From Caballeronia sp. SEWSISQ10-4 2 (GTDB lineage Bacteria; Pseudomonadota; Gammaproteobacteria; Burkholderiales; Burkholderiaceae): a stretch of DNA of 64,000 nucleotides. The stretch lies in the NCBI RefSeq assembly GCF_030464885.1, contig NZ_JALPRJ010000002.1:1-64000 (forward strand), in the 5' to 3' direction. Of the stretch, positions 26,148 to 35,183 are shown one piece after another. The position numbers and the translations under genes are program-made. The notes beneath the pieces are model-generated. The model had not been told where the DNA came from. It saw only the letters and a program-made list of their open reading frames with translations, and made no database searches. Each line of letters starts with the position of its first letter. The first letter of the stretch is position 1.

Positions 26148-27830
26148 ATGATATGGAATTTGTTGGCAGGTCAACCCGAAATTGCGTTATTCGCAAGTCT
26201 CGCAATCGGCTTTTTCGTCGGCTCTTTCAAGTTGGGCCCCATACAACTCGGCGGGGTATGCGGCACGTTGATCGTTGCGCTGATTCTCGGGCAAAGCGGG
26301 GCACGCCTTTCACCGGACCTGAAGAACATCGCATTCGCCCTGTTCATCTTCGCGCTGGGCTTTACCGGCGGACCGCAATTCTTTGCGAATATCGGCCGGG
26401 GCTGGCGCTATGGGCTCCTTTCCGTCGTCGAACTGGTCGTCGTACTCGGGCTGGTGCTCGGTGCCGTCGCGCTTTTCAAGCTCGACCGCGGCACCGCAGC
26501 CGGTTTGCTCGCCGGCGCCGCGACGGAATCAGCCGTGGTCGGCACCGCGTCCGAGGCAATCGGCAAGCTTGCGCTGCCTGCTGCAGAGATCGCCCGGCTG
26601 CAGGCCAACATCGTTACCGCCTACAGCGTGAGTTACCTGTTCGGGCTCGTCACCATCGTGTTGTTCACCAGCCAGATCGCGCCGCTATTGCTGCGCGTGA
26701 ACCTGCGCGATGAAGCCGAGCGCCTGTGGCGTGCGCTCGGCGGCGACAGCGCGTTGACCGAGGGGCAGAGGCTCGCGGCTCCTTCGCTCGTGGCCCGTGA
26801 AGTCCGCGTCACGGCTGCAGCGGATTTAACCGTCGATACCCTCGAAAAACGCTATGGCAACGAACTTACCGTCGGACGTGTGATGCGCGGCCGCTCGCTC
26901 GTGAAAGCGCAGCCGAATCTCGTGTTGAAGAAAGATGACCGGATCGTGATCGGCGGACGTCGCGCGGCGCTCGTGCAGGCGCTGCCTTCCATCGGTGAGG
27001 AAGTCGCCGGCAGCGACGTCGCCGATATCTACGCCGACACCCTTGACGTCATGCTCGCGCGGCGCGAAGTACACGGCCTGACAGTGGCGCAAGTGCGCGC
27101 CCGCGCGACGCCCGCCGATGGCCACGGCGTCTATATCTTGGCCGTCACGCGCCTGGACAGCACGATCCCGGCGCTGCCGGGCACGCAACTGCATCGCGGC
27201 GACGTACTGACGCTGATCGGCGCGACCGAGGACGTGCGGCGCGGCGCGGCGAAGCTGGGCTACGTGGTGAGCAGGACGTTGAAAACCGACTTCGTGTTTC
27301 TCGGTCTCGGCGTGATTGCAGGGATTGTCGTGGGGCACTTGAGCGTGGGTATCGGCGGCGCGCAGATCACGCTGGGCACGGGCGGCGGCTGTTTGCTGGC
27401 AGGGCTGCTATTCGGCTGGATTCGTTCGCGCTTTCCGGTGATCGGTTCGTTGCCTTCCGCCGCCGCGCAAGTGCTCAAGGATTTCGGGCTGTGCACGTTT
27501 ATCGCCGCGGTCGGGCTGGGGGCGGGAGCGGACGCCATCCGCCTGATCCGCGAATACGGTTTTGCGTTGCCGCTGGCGGGCGTGGTCATCACGCTCGGGC
27601 CCGCGCTGGTGTCGCTCGCGGTCGGGCGCTGGCTGCTGAAACTCGAAGTGCCGATGCTGCTCGGTGCGATCGCCGGGCAACAGTGCAGCACGCCCGCGAT
27701 CAGCGCGCTGGTCGGCGTGACGGGCAACGCGACGCCGGTGATCGGCTACACGATCACCTACGCGTTGTCCAACGTGCTCTTGCCACTGATGGGGCCTGTG
27801 ATCGTCGGGCTTGCAGGCAAGGTGGGATGA
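26148..27830 (+). CDS. AspT-family aspartate:alanine-type antiporter (first paralogue)
   Basis: A 560-residue inner-membrane exchanger of the AAEx family. Two blocks of about five helices flank a cytoplasmic pair of RCK-C (TrkA-C) domains, about residues 205-375. Typical segments are ALFIFALGFTGGPQFF and LAGAATESAVVGTASEAIG at the front, and LGTGGGCLLAGLLFGW and GQQCSTPAISALV at the rear. AspT exchanges aspartate for alanine; relatives move succinate, so the substrate here is open. The ATG used lacks a clear ribosome site. A second paralogue follows 91 bases later. Confidence 0.88.
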   Translation: MIWNLLAGQPEIALFASLAIGFFVGSFKLGPIQLGGVCGTLIVALILGQSGARLSPDLKNIAFALFIFALGFTGGPQFFANIGRGWRYGLLSVVELVVVLGLVLGAVALFKLDRGTAAGLLAGAATESAVVGTASEAIGKLALPAAEIARLQANIVTAYSVSYLFGLVTIVLFTSQIAPLLLRVNLRDEAERLWRALGGDSALTEGQRLAAPSLVAREVRVTAAADLTVDTLEKRYGNELTVGRVMRGRSLVKAQPNLVLKKDDRIVIGGRRAALVQALPSIGEEVAGSDVADIYADTLDVMLARREVHGLTVAQVRARATPADGHGVYILAVTRLDSTIPALPGTQLHRGDVLTLIGATEDVRRGAAKLGYVVSRTLKTDFVFLGLGVIAGIVVGHLSVGIGGAQITLGTGGGCLLAGLLFGWIRSRFPVIGSLPSAAAQVLKDFGLCTFIAAVGLGAGADAIRLIREYGFALPLAGVVITLGPALVSLAVGRWLLKLEVPMLLGAIAGQQCSTPAISALVGVTGNATPVIGYTITYALSNVLLPLMGPVIVGLAGKVG

Positions 27831-27921
27831 ACAGGTTTCCGTCGTAGCAAGCGGGATGAGCGCTTGAACAGAAGCGTCAGCATCAGCGGGTCCGCAGGTA
27901 CACGAAACTAGCGAGGGCGTT

Positions 27922-29685
27922 ATGGAATGGATACACCAGGTCTTTACGAAATCACCGGAAATCGCACTATTCCTGTCGCTCGCGGCGGGGTACTTCATCG
28001 GTCAGATCAACTTCGGCAAGTTCCAGCTTGGCGGTGTGGGCGGATCGTTGCTGGCGGCGGTGGTCATCAGCCAGTTTGGCGTGCAGATCGATAACGGCGT
28101 CAAGTCGGTCATGTTCGCGATCTTCATCTACGCGGTTGGCTACGACTCGGGGCCGCAGTTCTTCAACTCGCTGTCGCGCAAGACGCTGCGCGAGATCGCG
28201 ATGGCGGTGTTTCTCGCGGTAACGGCGCTGGTGACGGTGCTGGTGTGCGCGAAGCTCTTCGGCTTGAACAAGGGCATTGCGGCGGGGCTGGCCGGCGGGG
28301 CGTTGACGCAGTCCGCGATCATCGGCACGGCGGGTGACGCCATCGCGCGGCTCGGGCTGCCAGCTGCCGAAACCAAAGCGCTGCAGGGCGATGTGGCGGT
28401 CGCTTATGCGGTGACGTATGTATTCGGATCGCTGGGCGCGATCATCGTATGCGTGAACATCTTGCCTAAATTCATGGGGCAGGGTTTGAAGGAGGCGGCG
28501 GCGGAAGCGGAGACGAGTTTATCAGGCGGCTCGGTCGCACATGGCGCCGGGCAGACGGCGGCGATGCCGGAGCTGGTCGGGCGGGCTTATCGCATAACGG
28601 GGGCCGGTGCAGCGACACGCGCGGGCAGCACCGATGGCAGAGGGCTGGCATTCAAGGCCGGTCCGGGCGGGGTGAGCGGTGCGGCGGGCCGGACTGTTGC
28701 CGAGATCGAGCTGGCTGAATCCGACATGATCACGATCGAGCGGATTCGCCGCGCGGGCAAAGCGGTGGAGCCGCGACCAGACGTGATGCTGCAAGCCGAC
28801 GATATCGTGCTGGTCGTCGGCCGGCGCGAGATGATGGTGGCGGCGGCTCCGAATATTGGCGAAGAGGTGGCCGATACCGACGGCATCAGCGTCGTGATGC
28901 AGAACCGGCAGGGCGTGTTCACGCGCAAGGGCATGAATCACATGACAATTGCCGCGATGCGTGCGACTGTGGATCGCGACTTGCGGCACGGCGTATTCGT
29001 GCAGGAGATTCGCCGGGCGGACCAGCCGTTGCCGATACTTCCCGAGACCCAGCTCGAACATGGCGATGTGATTACGTTCTACGGTTCGCCGCAGGATACG
29101 AAGCGCGCCGTGGACGCAGCGGGTTATGAGTTGCCCGTCACCAACAAGACCGATTTCATCTACATGGGTGTGGGAATCGTGATTGGTTTGTTGATTGGGT
29201 TGATCGTGGTGAATGTGGGCGGCGTGCCGTTGACCCTGGGATCGGGCGGGGGCTGTTTGCTGGCTGGGCTGGTATTTGGCTGGATGCGTGGCAAACATCC
29301 GATGTATGGGGTGATGCCACCGGCGGCGTCGCAGTTGATGAAGGATTTCGGGCTCGCGGCATTTGTGGCGGCTGTCGGTTTGAACTCCGGATTACAGGCC
29401 GTGGTGACGGTGAAGCAGAGCGGCCTCACGATCTTCTTGCTGGGTGCGATCGTCACAATATTGCCGCTCGTTCTCACGATGCTGTTCGGCCGATACGTGT
29501 TGCGATATACAAACGCAGCGCTTCTGGCGGGCGCCCTGACCGGCTCGCGCAGCGCAAATCCCGCATTTGGCGGCGTGCTGGATAAGGCGGAGAGCGCAGT
29601 GCCGACCGTTCCGTTTGCGATCACCTATGCATTGGCGAATGTGTTGTTGACGCTGCTGGGACCGCTGGTGGTGGGCTTGGTGTAA
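27922..29685 (+). CDS. AspT-family antiporter (second paralogue)
   Basis: A 587-residue paralogue of the preceding gene with the same helix block-RCK-helix block plan: PEIALFLSLAAGYFIGQI, YAVGYDSGPQFF, LGSGGGCLLAGLVFGWMRG and GSRSANPAFGG. The RCK region carries an extra glycine/alanine-rich linker (about residues 205-255) missing from the first copy, perhaps separating regulatory domains. TrkA-C domains may bind a nucleotide or ligand and gate transport. The tandem arrangement suggests either a heteromeric exchanger or two substrate specificities. Confidence 0.88.
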   Translation: MEWIHQVFTKSPEIALFLSLAAGYFIGQINFGKFQLGGVGGSLLAAVVISQFGVQIDNGVKSVMFAIFIYAVGYDSGPQFFNSLSRKTLREIAMAVFLAVTALVTVLVCAKLFGLNKGIAAGLAGGALTQSAIIGTAGDAIARLGLPAAETKALQGDVAVAYAVTYVFGSLGAIIVCVNILPKFMGQGLKEAAAEAETSLSGGSVAHGAGQTAAMPELVGRAYRITGAGAATRAGSTDGRGLAFKAGPGGVSGAAGRTVAEIELAESDMITIERIRRAGKAVEPRPDVMLQADDIVLVVGRREMMVAAAPNIGEEVADTDGISVVMQNRQGVFTRKGMNHMTIAAMRATVDRDLRHGVFVQEIRRADQPLPILPETQLEHGDVITFYGSPQDTKRAVDAAGYELPVTNKTDFIYMGVGIVIGLLIGLIVVNVGGVPLTLGSGGGCLLAGLVFGWMRGKHPMYGVMPPAASQLMKDFGLAAFVAAVGLNSGLQAVVTVKQSGLTIFLLGAIVTILPLVLTMLFGRYVLRYTNAALLAGALTGSRSANPAFGGVLDKAESAVPTVPFAITYALANVLLTLLGPLVVGLV

Positions 29686-29807
29686 TGAAGGGATTCGTGC
29701 ACGTTGCGGCGTGCACTGATCGGCGGCGTTGTGGGGCCTGACAAAAAATTTTGAACTGAGGCCGTGGCCCCGGGCCCAATGAAATTCAGAACGAAAGGGG
29801 ACCGCCA

Positions 29808-30653
29808 ATGACTTCGCAGCAAAAAACCGTTCGCCTCCCGACGGGAGAGCAGATCCCGGCTCTGGGCCAAGGCACCTGGGAAATGGGCGATCGCGCCAAA
29901 ACCCGCTACGCAGAAATAGCAGCCTTGAAAACTGGCGTAGACCTGGGCATGACCGTGATCGATACGGCGGAAATGTACGGTGAAGGCGAGAGTGAAAAGC
30001 TGATAGCCGAGGCGTTGAAGGATCGTCGCGAAGAAATTTTCATCGTCAGCAAGGTCTATCCGCACAACGGCAGTGAAGCCGGCGTAAAGGCCGCGTGCGA
30101 ACGAAGCCTTAAGCGTCTGCAGACTGATCGCATCGATTTATACCTGTTGCACTGGCGCGGCGGCGAGGATCTGGAAGGGGTCGTCGGCGGCTTCGAGATG
30201 CTGAAAGCGCAAGGCAAGATCCGCCACTGGGGCGTGAGCAATTTCGACACAGAAGATATGGTCGAACTTTTTTCACTGGAAAACGGCAACCAGTGCGCGA
30301 CCAACCAGATCTTGTACAACGTCGCGCGCCGCGGTCCTGAATTCGATCTCCTGCCGTGGTTGCGCGAACGCAATATGCCGGCGATGGCATACAGCCCCGT
30401 CGATCATGCGCGTTTGCCGAAGCACAGCGTACTGAACGACATAGCCCAGGCCCGCGGCCTGTCCACCATGCAAATCGCACTCGCATGGGTCTTGCAACAA
30501 CCGCAGGTCATGGCTATCCCTAAAGCCTCGACGGTGGCTCACGTGACTGAAAACGCTGCGGCAAGAGACGTGATTCTGTCGACGGAAGAACTGAATCTCA
30601 TCGACACCCAGTTCAAGCCGCCGAAATCAAAGCGCTCGCTAGAGATGCTTTAG
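29808..30653 (+). CDS. aldo/keto reductase
   Basis: A 281-residue NADPH-dependent oxidoreductase of the AKR superfamily with a TIM barrel and catalytic tetrad: Asp and Tyr in VIDTAEMYGEGESE, Lys in VSKVYP and His in LLHWRG. The C-terminal cofactor loop reads AIPKAS. It resembles the 2,5-diketo-gluconate reductase-like bacterial AKRs such as YeaE. GAAAGGGGACC precedes the ATG. It lies 122 bases after the antiporters and converges with the Rap1a/Tai-like gene, so it may be a separate transcript. Natural substrate unknown. Confidence 0.9.
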   Translation: MTSQQKTVRLPTGEQIPALGQGTWEMGDRAKTRYAEIAALKTGVDLGMTVIDTAEMYGEGESEKLIAEALKDRREEIFIVSKVYPHNGSEAGVKAACERSLKRLQTDRIDLYLLHWRGGEDLEGVVGGFEMLKAQGKIRHWGVSNFDTEDMVELFSLENGNQCATNQILYNVARRGPEFDLLPWLRERNMPAMAYSPVDHARLPKHSVLNDIAQARGLSTMQIALAWVLQQPQVMAIPKASTVAHVTENAAARDVILSTEELNLIDTQFKPPKSKRSLEML

Positions 30654-30666
30654 GGCTTGATGCGTT

Positions 30667-31086
30667 CTACATGCAAGCGTGATGCGAATGCACGGACCCG
30701 AGCACGGCGACTTCGGCCGGCGTGCGCTTGAGCGATGCTTCATCGACTTGTTTGGCGTCGGCGAGGAATTCATCGACCAAGGTAGAGACGGGCGTATTGC
30801 TGAGGCACAGCGAAACGCGCTGTGTTTCATTCGCCCTCAGTTGCGAACGCTGCCCCAGGAACAGCACGCCATATTGGTACCCGCGCACAATGCCGCGCAC
30901 GGCTCCCACGCATTGTCCTTGCGCGGCGTTATCGGATTTGTTCGAACATTCCTGTGCGAGTGCGTAGGCGGAAAAACTCGGATCGACCGCAGGTTGCTGA
31001 GTGATTTGCTGTGCGTTCGCTACCGGGGCGCAGCCCAGCGCAGTGACAGCTGCAAACGCGAATGCCGCGGAGAAGTTTCGCTTCAT
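30667..31086 (-). CDS. secreted Rap1a/Tai-family-like protein
   Basis: A 139-residue exported protein with signal peptide (NFSAAFAFAAVTALGCAPVANAQ). The domain has the cysteine spacing of the Rap1a/Tai family: a first Cys in LAQECSN, then QGQCVGAVRGIVRGYQYG, then a third Cys in VSLCLSN and a last Cys near the end (HHACM). Rap1a/Tai proteins are periplasmic immunity proteins against type VI amidase effectors, but many orphans exist. No effector gene is adjacent. The ATG at 31084-31086 follows GAGGGA; an upstream ATG five codons earlier is weaker. Confidence 0.68.
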   Translation of the reverse strand: MKRNFSAAFAFAAVTALGCAPVANAQQITQQPAVDPSFSAYALAQECSNKSDNAAQGQCVGAVRGIVRGYQYGVLFLGQRSQLRANETQRVSLCLSNTPVSTLVDEFLADAKQVDEASLKRTPAEVAVLGSVHSHHACM

Positions 31087-31167
31087 GTTGTAGTCCCTCA
31101 TGTCGAACGTTGAACTCGATATGAGGGAACGAGCGCCGATTGGTTCCTTCTACTTTGGCGCTTCGTG

Positions 31168-33240
31168 TCATTCAGGCTTTTGCAAGCGCCTCAATTCTTC
31201 CACCGGAATGTGACATCGAATCCGGTGGCCGTCGGCTGCGTGCGCGTACGGCGGTTCCTGCTGCTCGCAGATCGCACCGATCTTGCGCGGACAGCGCGTG
31301 TGAAACACGCATCCCGACGGCGGGTTGGCAGCGCTCGGCAACTCGCCCGAGAGGCGGATGCGTTCGCGCGCTTGCGGTTTGTCATCGATTGCAGGAACCG
31401 ACGACAACAGCGCTTCGGTATAAGGATGATGCGGGCCGTCGAAGACATCCGTCGCCCGGCCGATCTCCATCAGCCGCCCGAGATACAACACCGCGATACG
31501 ATCTGACAAATAGCGCACCACGTGCAGGTCGTGCGAGATGAACACGTAACTCACGCCACGTTCGCGCTGCAGGTCAGCGAGCAGATTCAGGATGGCGGCC
31601 TGCACGGAGACATCGAGGGCAGAGGTCGGCTCGTCGCAGACCACTACGCGTGGATCGCCCGCAAAGGCTCGCGCAATCGCCACGCGCTGTTTCAACCCGC
31701 CCGATAGTTGCCGCGTGCGCGAACTCAGATAACGTTCGGGCAAACGCACGGCGGCGGTCAGCGATTGCAGCCGCGCTTCCTTCGCCGCCCCGCGCAACGC
31801 GCCGAGTTTCGACAAGGACCGCGCGATCAGCCGGCGCACCGAATGCGCCCGGTTCAACGCCGAATCCGGGTTCTGGAAGACAATCTGCAGCGACTTGACC
31901 TGTTCGTCGTTACGGCTTGTCACGCGGGCGGGCAGCGTGGCGCCATCGAGTTCAATGGAGCCGCCCGCATCCGGCGACAACAAGCCCAGCAACAGCTTCG
32001 CGAGCGTCGTCTTGCCGCTGCCCGACTCGCCGACGAGTCCAAGCGTCTCGCCCAGCGCCAGTTCAAGCGATACATCGTGCACCGCCCGCAGCGATTCCCC
32101 GCCGACATGAAACGTCTTCGATAAATTTTCCGCGCGCAACGCAACGGGTGCGTCGGTCCGGTCGATCGCCGCGCTCAAAACCTCGGGCGTTGCGCGCGGT
32201 AATTCGGTCGCGCGCTCGTGATAATGGCAGCGCGACATCTGGTCGCCATGCGCAGCGGATACGCGATACGGCGGCGGCGCGTCATGATGACAACGCTCAT
32301 CGGCGAGCTTGCAGCGCTGCGCATAGATACACCCTTGCGTCACCGTGCCCGGCAGCGGCAGCGAACCGGGAATGGTGTCGAGCCGGCCCGTGTCCTTGCT
32401 GCGTCCGGTGGTTGGCAGGCAGCGCAGCAACCCTACTGTGTACGGATGCCGCGGCTTCGCGAACACATCGCGTGTCGTGCCTTCCTCGACGAGTTTCCCT
32501 GCATACAACACACCGACGCGGTCGCACATTCGCCCGATCACCGCGAGGTTATGGCTGATGAAAAGCACCGCCGTGCCGAGCTCCTCGCGCAACTGAGCGA
32601 TCAGGTCGAGCACCTCGGCTTCGACTGTTGCGTCGAGGCCGGTCGTGGGTTCGTCGAGGATCAGCAACTCGGGATTGCATGCAAGCGCCATCGCGATCAC
32701 CACGCGCTGCTGCATGCCGCCCGACAATTGATGTGGATAACTATCCATCACACGTTCGGGCGACGAGATACGCACGCGCCGCAAGATCTCGATGGTGTGT
32801 TCCAGCGCCTCGTTCACCGACGCGCCGGCGAGCTCGAACGCTTCGGACACTTGCCGGGCGATCGTCAGCGAAGGATTCAGCGCGCGGCCCGGATCCTGAT
32901 AAACCATTGATACCGCATTGGCACGCATGTGCCGCAAGGCGTCGGCGTTCATCGAAGCGATGTCGCGGCCGGCGATCGATATCTTGCCCGCCTTCACGCG
33001 GCCGTTGCGTGGAAGATATCGCAGGATCGCGAGCGCAGCAGTGGACTTGCCGCAACCGGATTCGCCGACAAGCCCATACGTCTCGCCGCGTTTCACCCGC
33101 AGCGAGATGTCCTGCAATACCTCGCGATCGCGGCCGCGCATGCGGTATGCAACCGTCAGGCCGACAATGGTCAGCGCATCGGTTTCGGCGCTCTTCGATC
33201 CATCGAAGATGGGGAAGGCGGACGGAGGCGGGCCATTCAT
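31168..33240 (-). CDS. peptide-type ABC transporter, fused DppD-DppF ATPase
   Basis: A 690-residue cytoplasmic ATPase in which two ABC domains of the dipeptide/oligopeptide class are joined in one chain, as in GsiA. Domain 1 has Walker A GESGCGKST, signature LSGGMQQRVVIAMALA and ILDEPTTGLD. Domain 2 has GESGSGKTT, QLSGGLKQRVAIARAFA and VCDEPTSALD. Each is followed by a peptide-ABC C-terminal cysteine motif (YAQRCKLADERCHH and FHTRCPRKIGAICEQ). The ATG overlaps the upstream permease stop by four bases. It is last in the importer operon; the ligand may be a short peptide, glutathione or a nickel complex. Confidence 0.92.
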   Translation of the reverse strand: MNGPPPSAFPIFDGSKSAETDALTIVGLTVAYRMRGRDREVLQDISLRVKRGETYGLVGESGCGKSTAALAILRYLPRNGRVKAGKISIAGRDIASMNADALRHMRANAVSMVYQDPGRALNPSLTIARQVSEAFELAGASVNEALEHTIEILRRVRISSPERVMDSYPHQLSGGMQQRVVIAMALACNPELLILDEPTTGLDATVEAEVLDLIAQLREELGTAVLFISHNLAVIGRMCDRVGVLYAGKLVEEGTTRDVFAKPRHPYTVGLLRCLPTTGRSKDTGRLDTIPGSLPLPGTVTQGCIYAQRCKLADERCHHDAPPPYRVSAAHGDQMSRCHYHERATELPRATPEVLSAAIDRTDAPVALRAENLSKTFHVGGESLRAVHDVSLELALGETLGLVGESGSGKTTLAKLLLGLLSPDAGGSIELDGATLPARVTSRNDEQVKSLQIVFQNPDSALNRAHSVRRLIARSLSKLGALRGAAKEARLQSLTAAVRLPERYLSSRTRQLSGGLKQRVAIARAFAGDPRVVVCDEPTSALDVSVQAAILNLLADLQRERGVSYVFISHDLHVVRYLSDRIAVLYLGRLMEIGRATDVFDGPHHPYTEALLSSVPAIDDKPQARERIRLSGELPSAANPPSGCVFHTRCPRKIGAICEQQEPPYAHAADGHRIRCHIPVEELRRLQKPE

Positions 33241-34100
33241 CGTTCGAGCACTCCTTGGATGCCATCGGCGACAAGATTGACGCCCACCACCAGCGTGGCT
33301 ATCGCGGCGGCGTCAAATACGACGGTCCACCATGCGCCGCCCGCCATCAAGGTGTAGGACTCTGAGAGTGCGAGACCCCAATCCGCGGACGGCGGCTGGA
33401 TTCCGAAGCCGAGAAACGACAGCGTGGCGACCGCAAAGATGGCATAACCGAGCCGCACGGTAGCTTCCACGATGATCGGCTGCAGCACGTTTGGCAGGAT
33501 CTCCGCGAACATGATGTAGAACGCGTTTTCACCGCGCAATTGCGCGGCCAGCACATAGTCGAGATTGCGTTCGGCGAAGACGGCGGCACGCACGGTGCGC
33601 GCGGTGATCGGTGTGAAGGTGATGCCGATCACAAGGATCACCGTCACGTTGCTCGCGCCCACGGCTGCCAGCGCGAGCAGCGCGACGATCACCAGCGGCA
33701 ACGCCAGCAACGCATCGATCAGCCGGCCGATCACGTTGTCCACCCAGCCGTCGAAGTAGCCGACGATCAGACCCACCGCCGTCCCTGCCACGGTACCGAG
33801 CAATGTCGCCAATGGCGCGATGGTGAGAATGTCGCGAGCACCCACGATCACGCGCGCGAACACATCGCGGCCGAGTTGATCCGTGCCGAACCAGTGCGTG
33901 GCATCGGGCGGCGTGAGGGAATTCAATGGGTCAGAGGCGTAGGGGTCCTGCGGTACAACCCAATGACCGATCAGCGCGCACGCGACCCAGAACAGCAGGA
34001 TCAGCGCGCCGACCACGAACGTAGGCGAGCTTAGCAGCGCCTTGGTGCGCTCGAAACGCGGTCCCTTGTACGGCATGGGAGTAGCGGTCGCTGTGCTCAT
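33237..34100 (-). CDS. peptide-type ABC transporter permease (DppC type)
   Basis: A 287-residue inner-membrane permease with an N-terminal DppC-type helix and about five further helices. The sequence HWFGTDQLGRDVFARVIVGARD is diagnostic of the DppC/OppC subfamily, and the EAA loop lies in the later cytoplasmic segment. It overlaps both neighbours by four bases, pairing with the DppB-type permease as a heterodimer. Substrate as for the operon. Confidence 0.93.
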   Translation of the reverse strand: MSTATATPMPYKGPRFERTKALLSSPTFVVGALILLFWVACALIGHWVVPQDPYASDPLNSLTPPDATHWFGTDQLGRDVFARVIVGARDILTIAPLATLLGTVAGTAVGLIVGYFDGWVDNVIGRLIDALLALPLVIVALLALAAVGASNVTVILVIGITFTPITARTVRAAVFAERNLDYVLAAQLRGENAFYIMFAEILPNVLQPIIVEATVRLGYAIFAVATLSFLGFGIQPPSADWGLALSESYTLMAGGAWWTVVFDAAAIATLVVGVNLVADGIQGVLER

Positions 34101-35128
34101 TGCGCGTTCCTCACCCGCAAGCGCGGATTCAGCACGACATACAACGCATCGGCGATCAGGTTCGCCGCCGTATAAATCACGCCGACGGTCAGCACGCCCG
34201 CTTCGAGCATCGGAAAGTCCTTGCCCTTGGCGGCGTTATAAATCAGCGACCCGATGCCCTGATAGTGGAACAGCGTCTCCACGACCACCAGCCCGCCGAT
34301 CATGTAACCGAGTTGCGTCGCGGCGACGGTGACGGTCGGCAGCAGCGCGTTGCGCAGCACGTGCCGCATGATCACCACGCGGCGCGGCAGGCCTTTGAGG
34401 ATCGCGGTGCGTGTGTAGTCGGCATCGAGTGCTTCAACCGTACCGGCCCGCGCCATTCGTGCGATGTATCCGAAGAACACCAGCACCAGCGGCAACACGG
34501 GCAGGATCAGGTGCTTCAACTGAACGAACACATTCGATCCGGGAGGAAACGTGGCTTCGATAGGCAGCCATTGCAGCCAGATACCGAACACGAGAATCAG
34601 CACGATCGACGAGACGAACTCCGGCACGACCGTCGCCGATAACCCCGCAATGCTGATGGTCCTGTCTATCCATCGCCCCTCGTGCAGCGCGGCATAAACA
34701 CCGCCGGCAATTCCAAGCGGCACCACGACGATAAACGCCAGCGCACCGAGCTTGGCCGAATTCAACAACGCGTTGCCTATAAACGGCGCCACCGGCGCGC
34801 GATACGAATACGACTCGCCCATGTCGCCGCGCAGGAAGTGCTCGATCCAGCCGGCATATTGCGTGAGCAAAGGACGGTCGACGCCGAGTTGATGATTGAG
34901 CGCGGCGACCGCGCGGGCGTCGGCGAGCGGACCGAGGATCGCGCGGCCGACATCGCCGGGAAGCAACTGTCCGCCCACGAAGACGATCACCGACAACAGC
35001 CACAACGTGATGATCGCCAGCAGCAGCCGCACACCGATAAACCGCGCGATGCGCGCAGCACTCCCGCTGTCGCTGCGCGAGCTTACTTTCGGCGCACCTG
35101 GCGCTGCGTGAGGAGAGACCGTGTTCAT
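34097..35128 (-). CDS. peptide-type ABC transporter permease (DppB type)
   Basis: A 343-residue inner-membrane permease with the DppB hallmark N-terminal helix, a long periplasmic loop (LGVDRPLLTQYAGWIEHFLRG, GDMGESYSYRAPV) and a C-terminal helix bundle. The cytoplasmic EAA motif region reads VEALDADYTRTAILKGLPRR. It lies 55 bases after the binding-protein gene and overlaps the DppC-type gene by four bases. It forms the transport channel with the latter. Confidence 0.93.
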   Translation of the reverse strand: MNTVSPHAAPGAPKVSSRSDSGSAARIARFIGVRLLLAIITLWLLSVIVFVGGQLLPGDVGRAILGPLADARAVAALNHQLGVDRPLLTQYAGWIEHFLRGDMGESYSYRAPVAPFIGNALLNSAKLGALAFIVVVPLGIAGGVYAALHEGRWIDRTISIAGLSATVVPEFVSSIVLILVFGIWLQWLPIEATFPPGSNVFVQLKHLILPVLPLVLVFFGYIARMARAGTVEALDADYTRTAILKGLPRRVVIMRHVLRNALLPTVTVAATQLGYMIGGLVVVETLFHYQGIGSLIYNAAKGKDFPMLEAGVLTVGVIYTAANLIADALYVVLNPRLRVRNAQ

Positions 35129-35183
35129 GATCGGAGCGTCCTCGGGTCAGGCTTCATCGAGCGCGAGACTCAAAAAGAACCGG

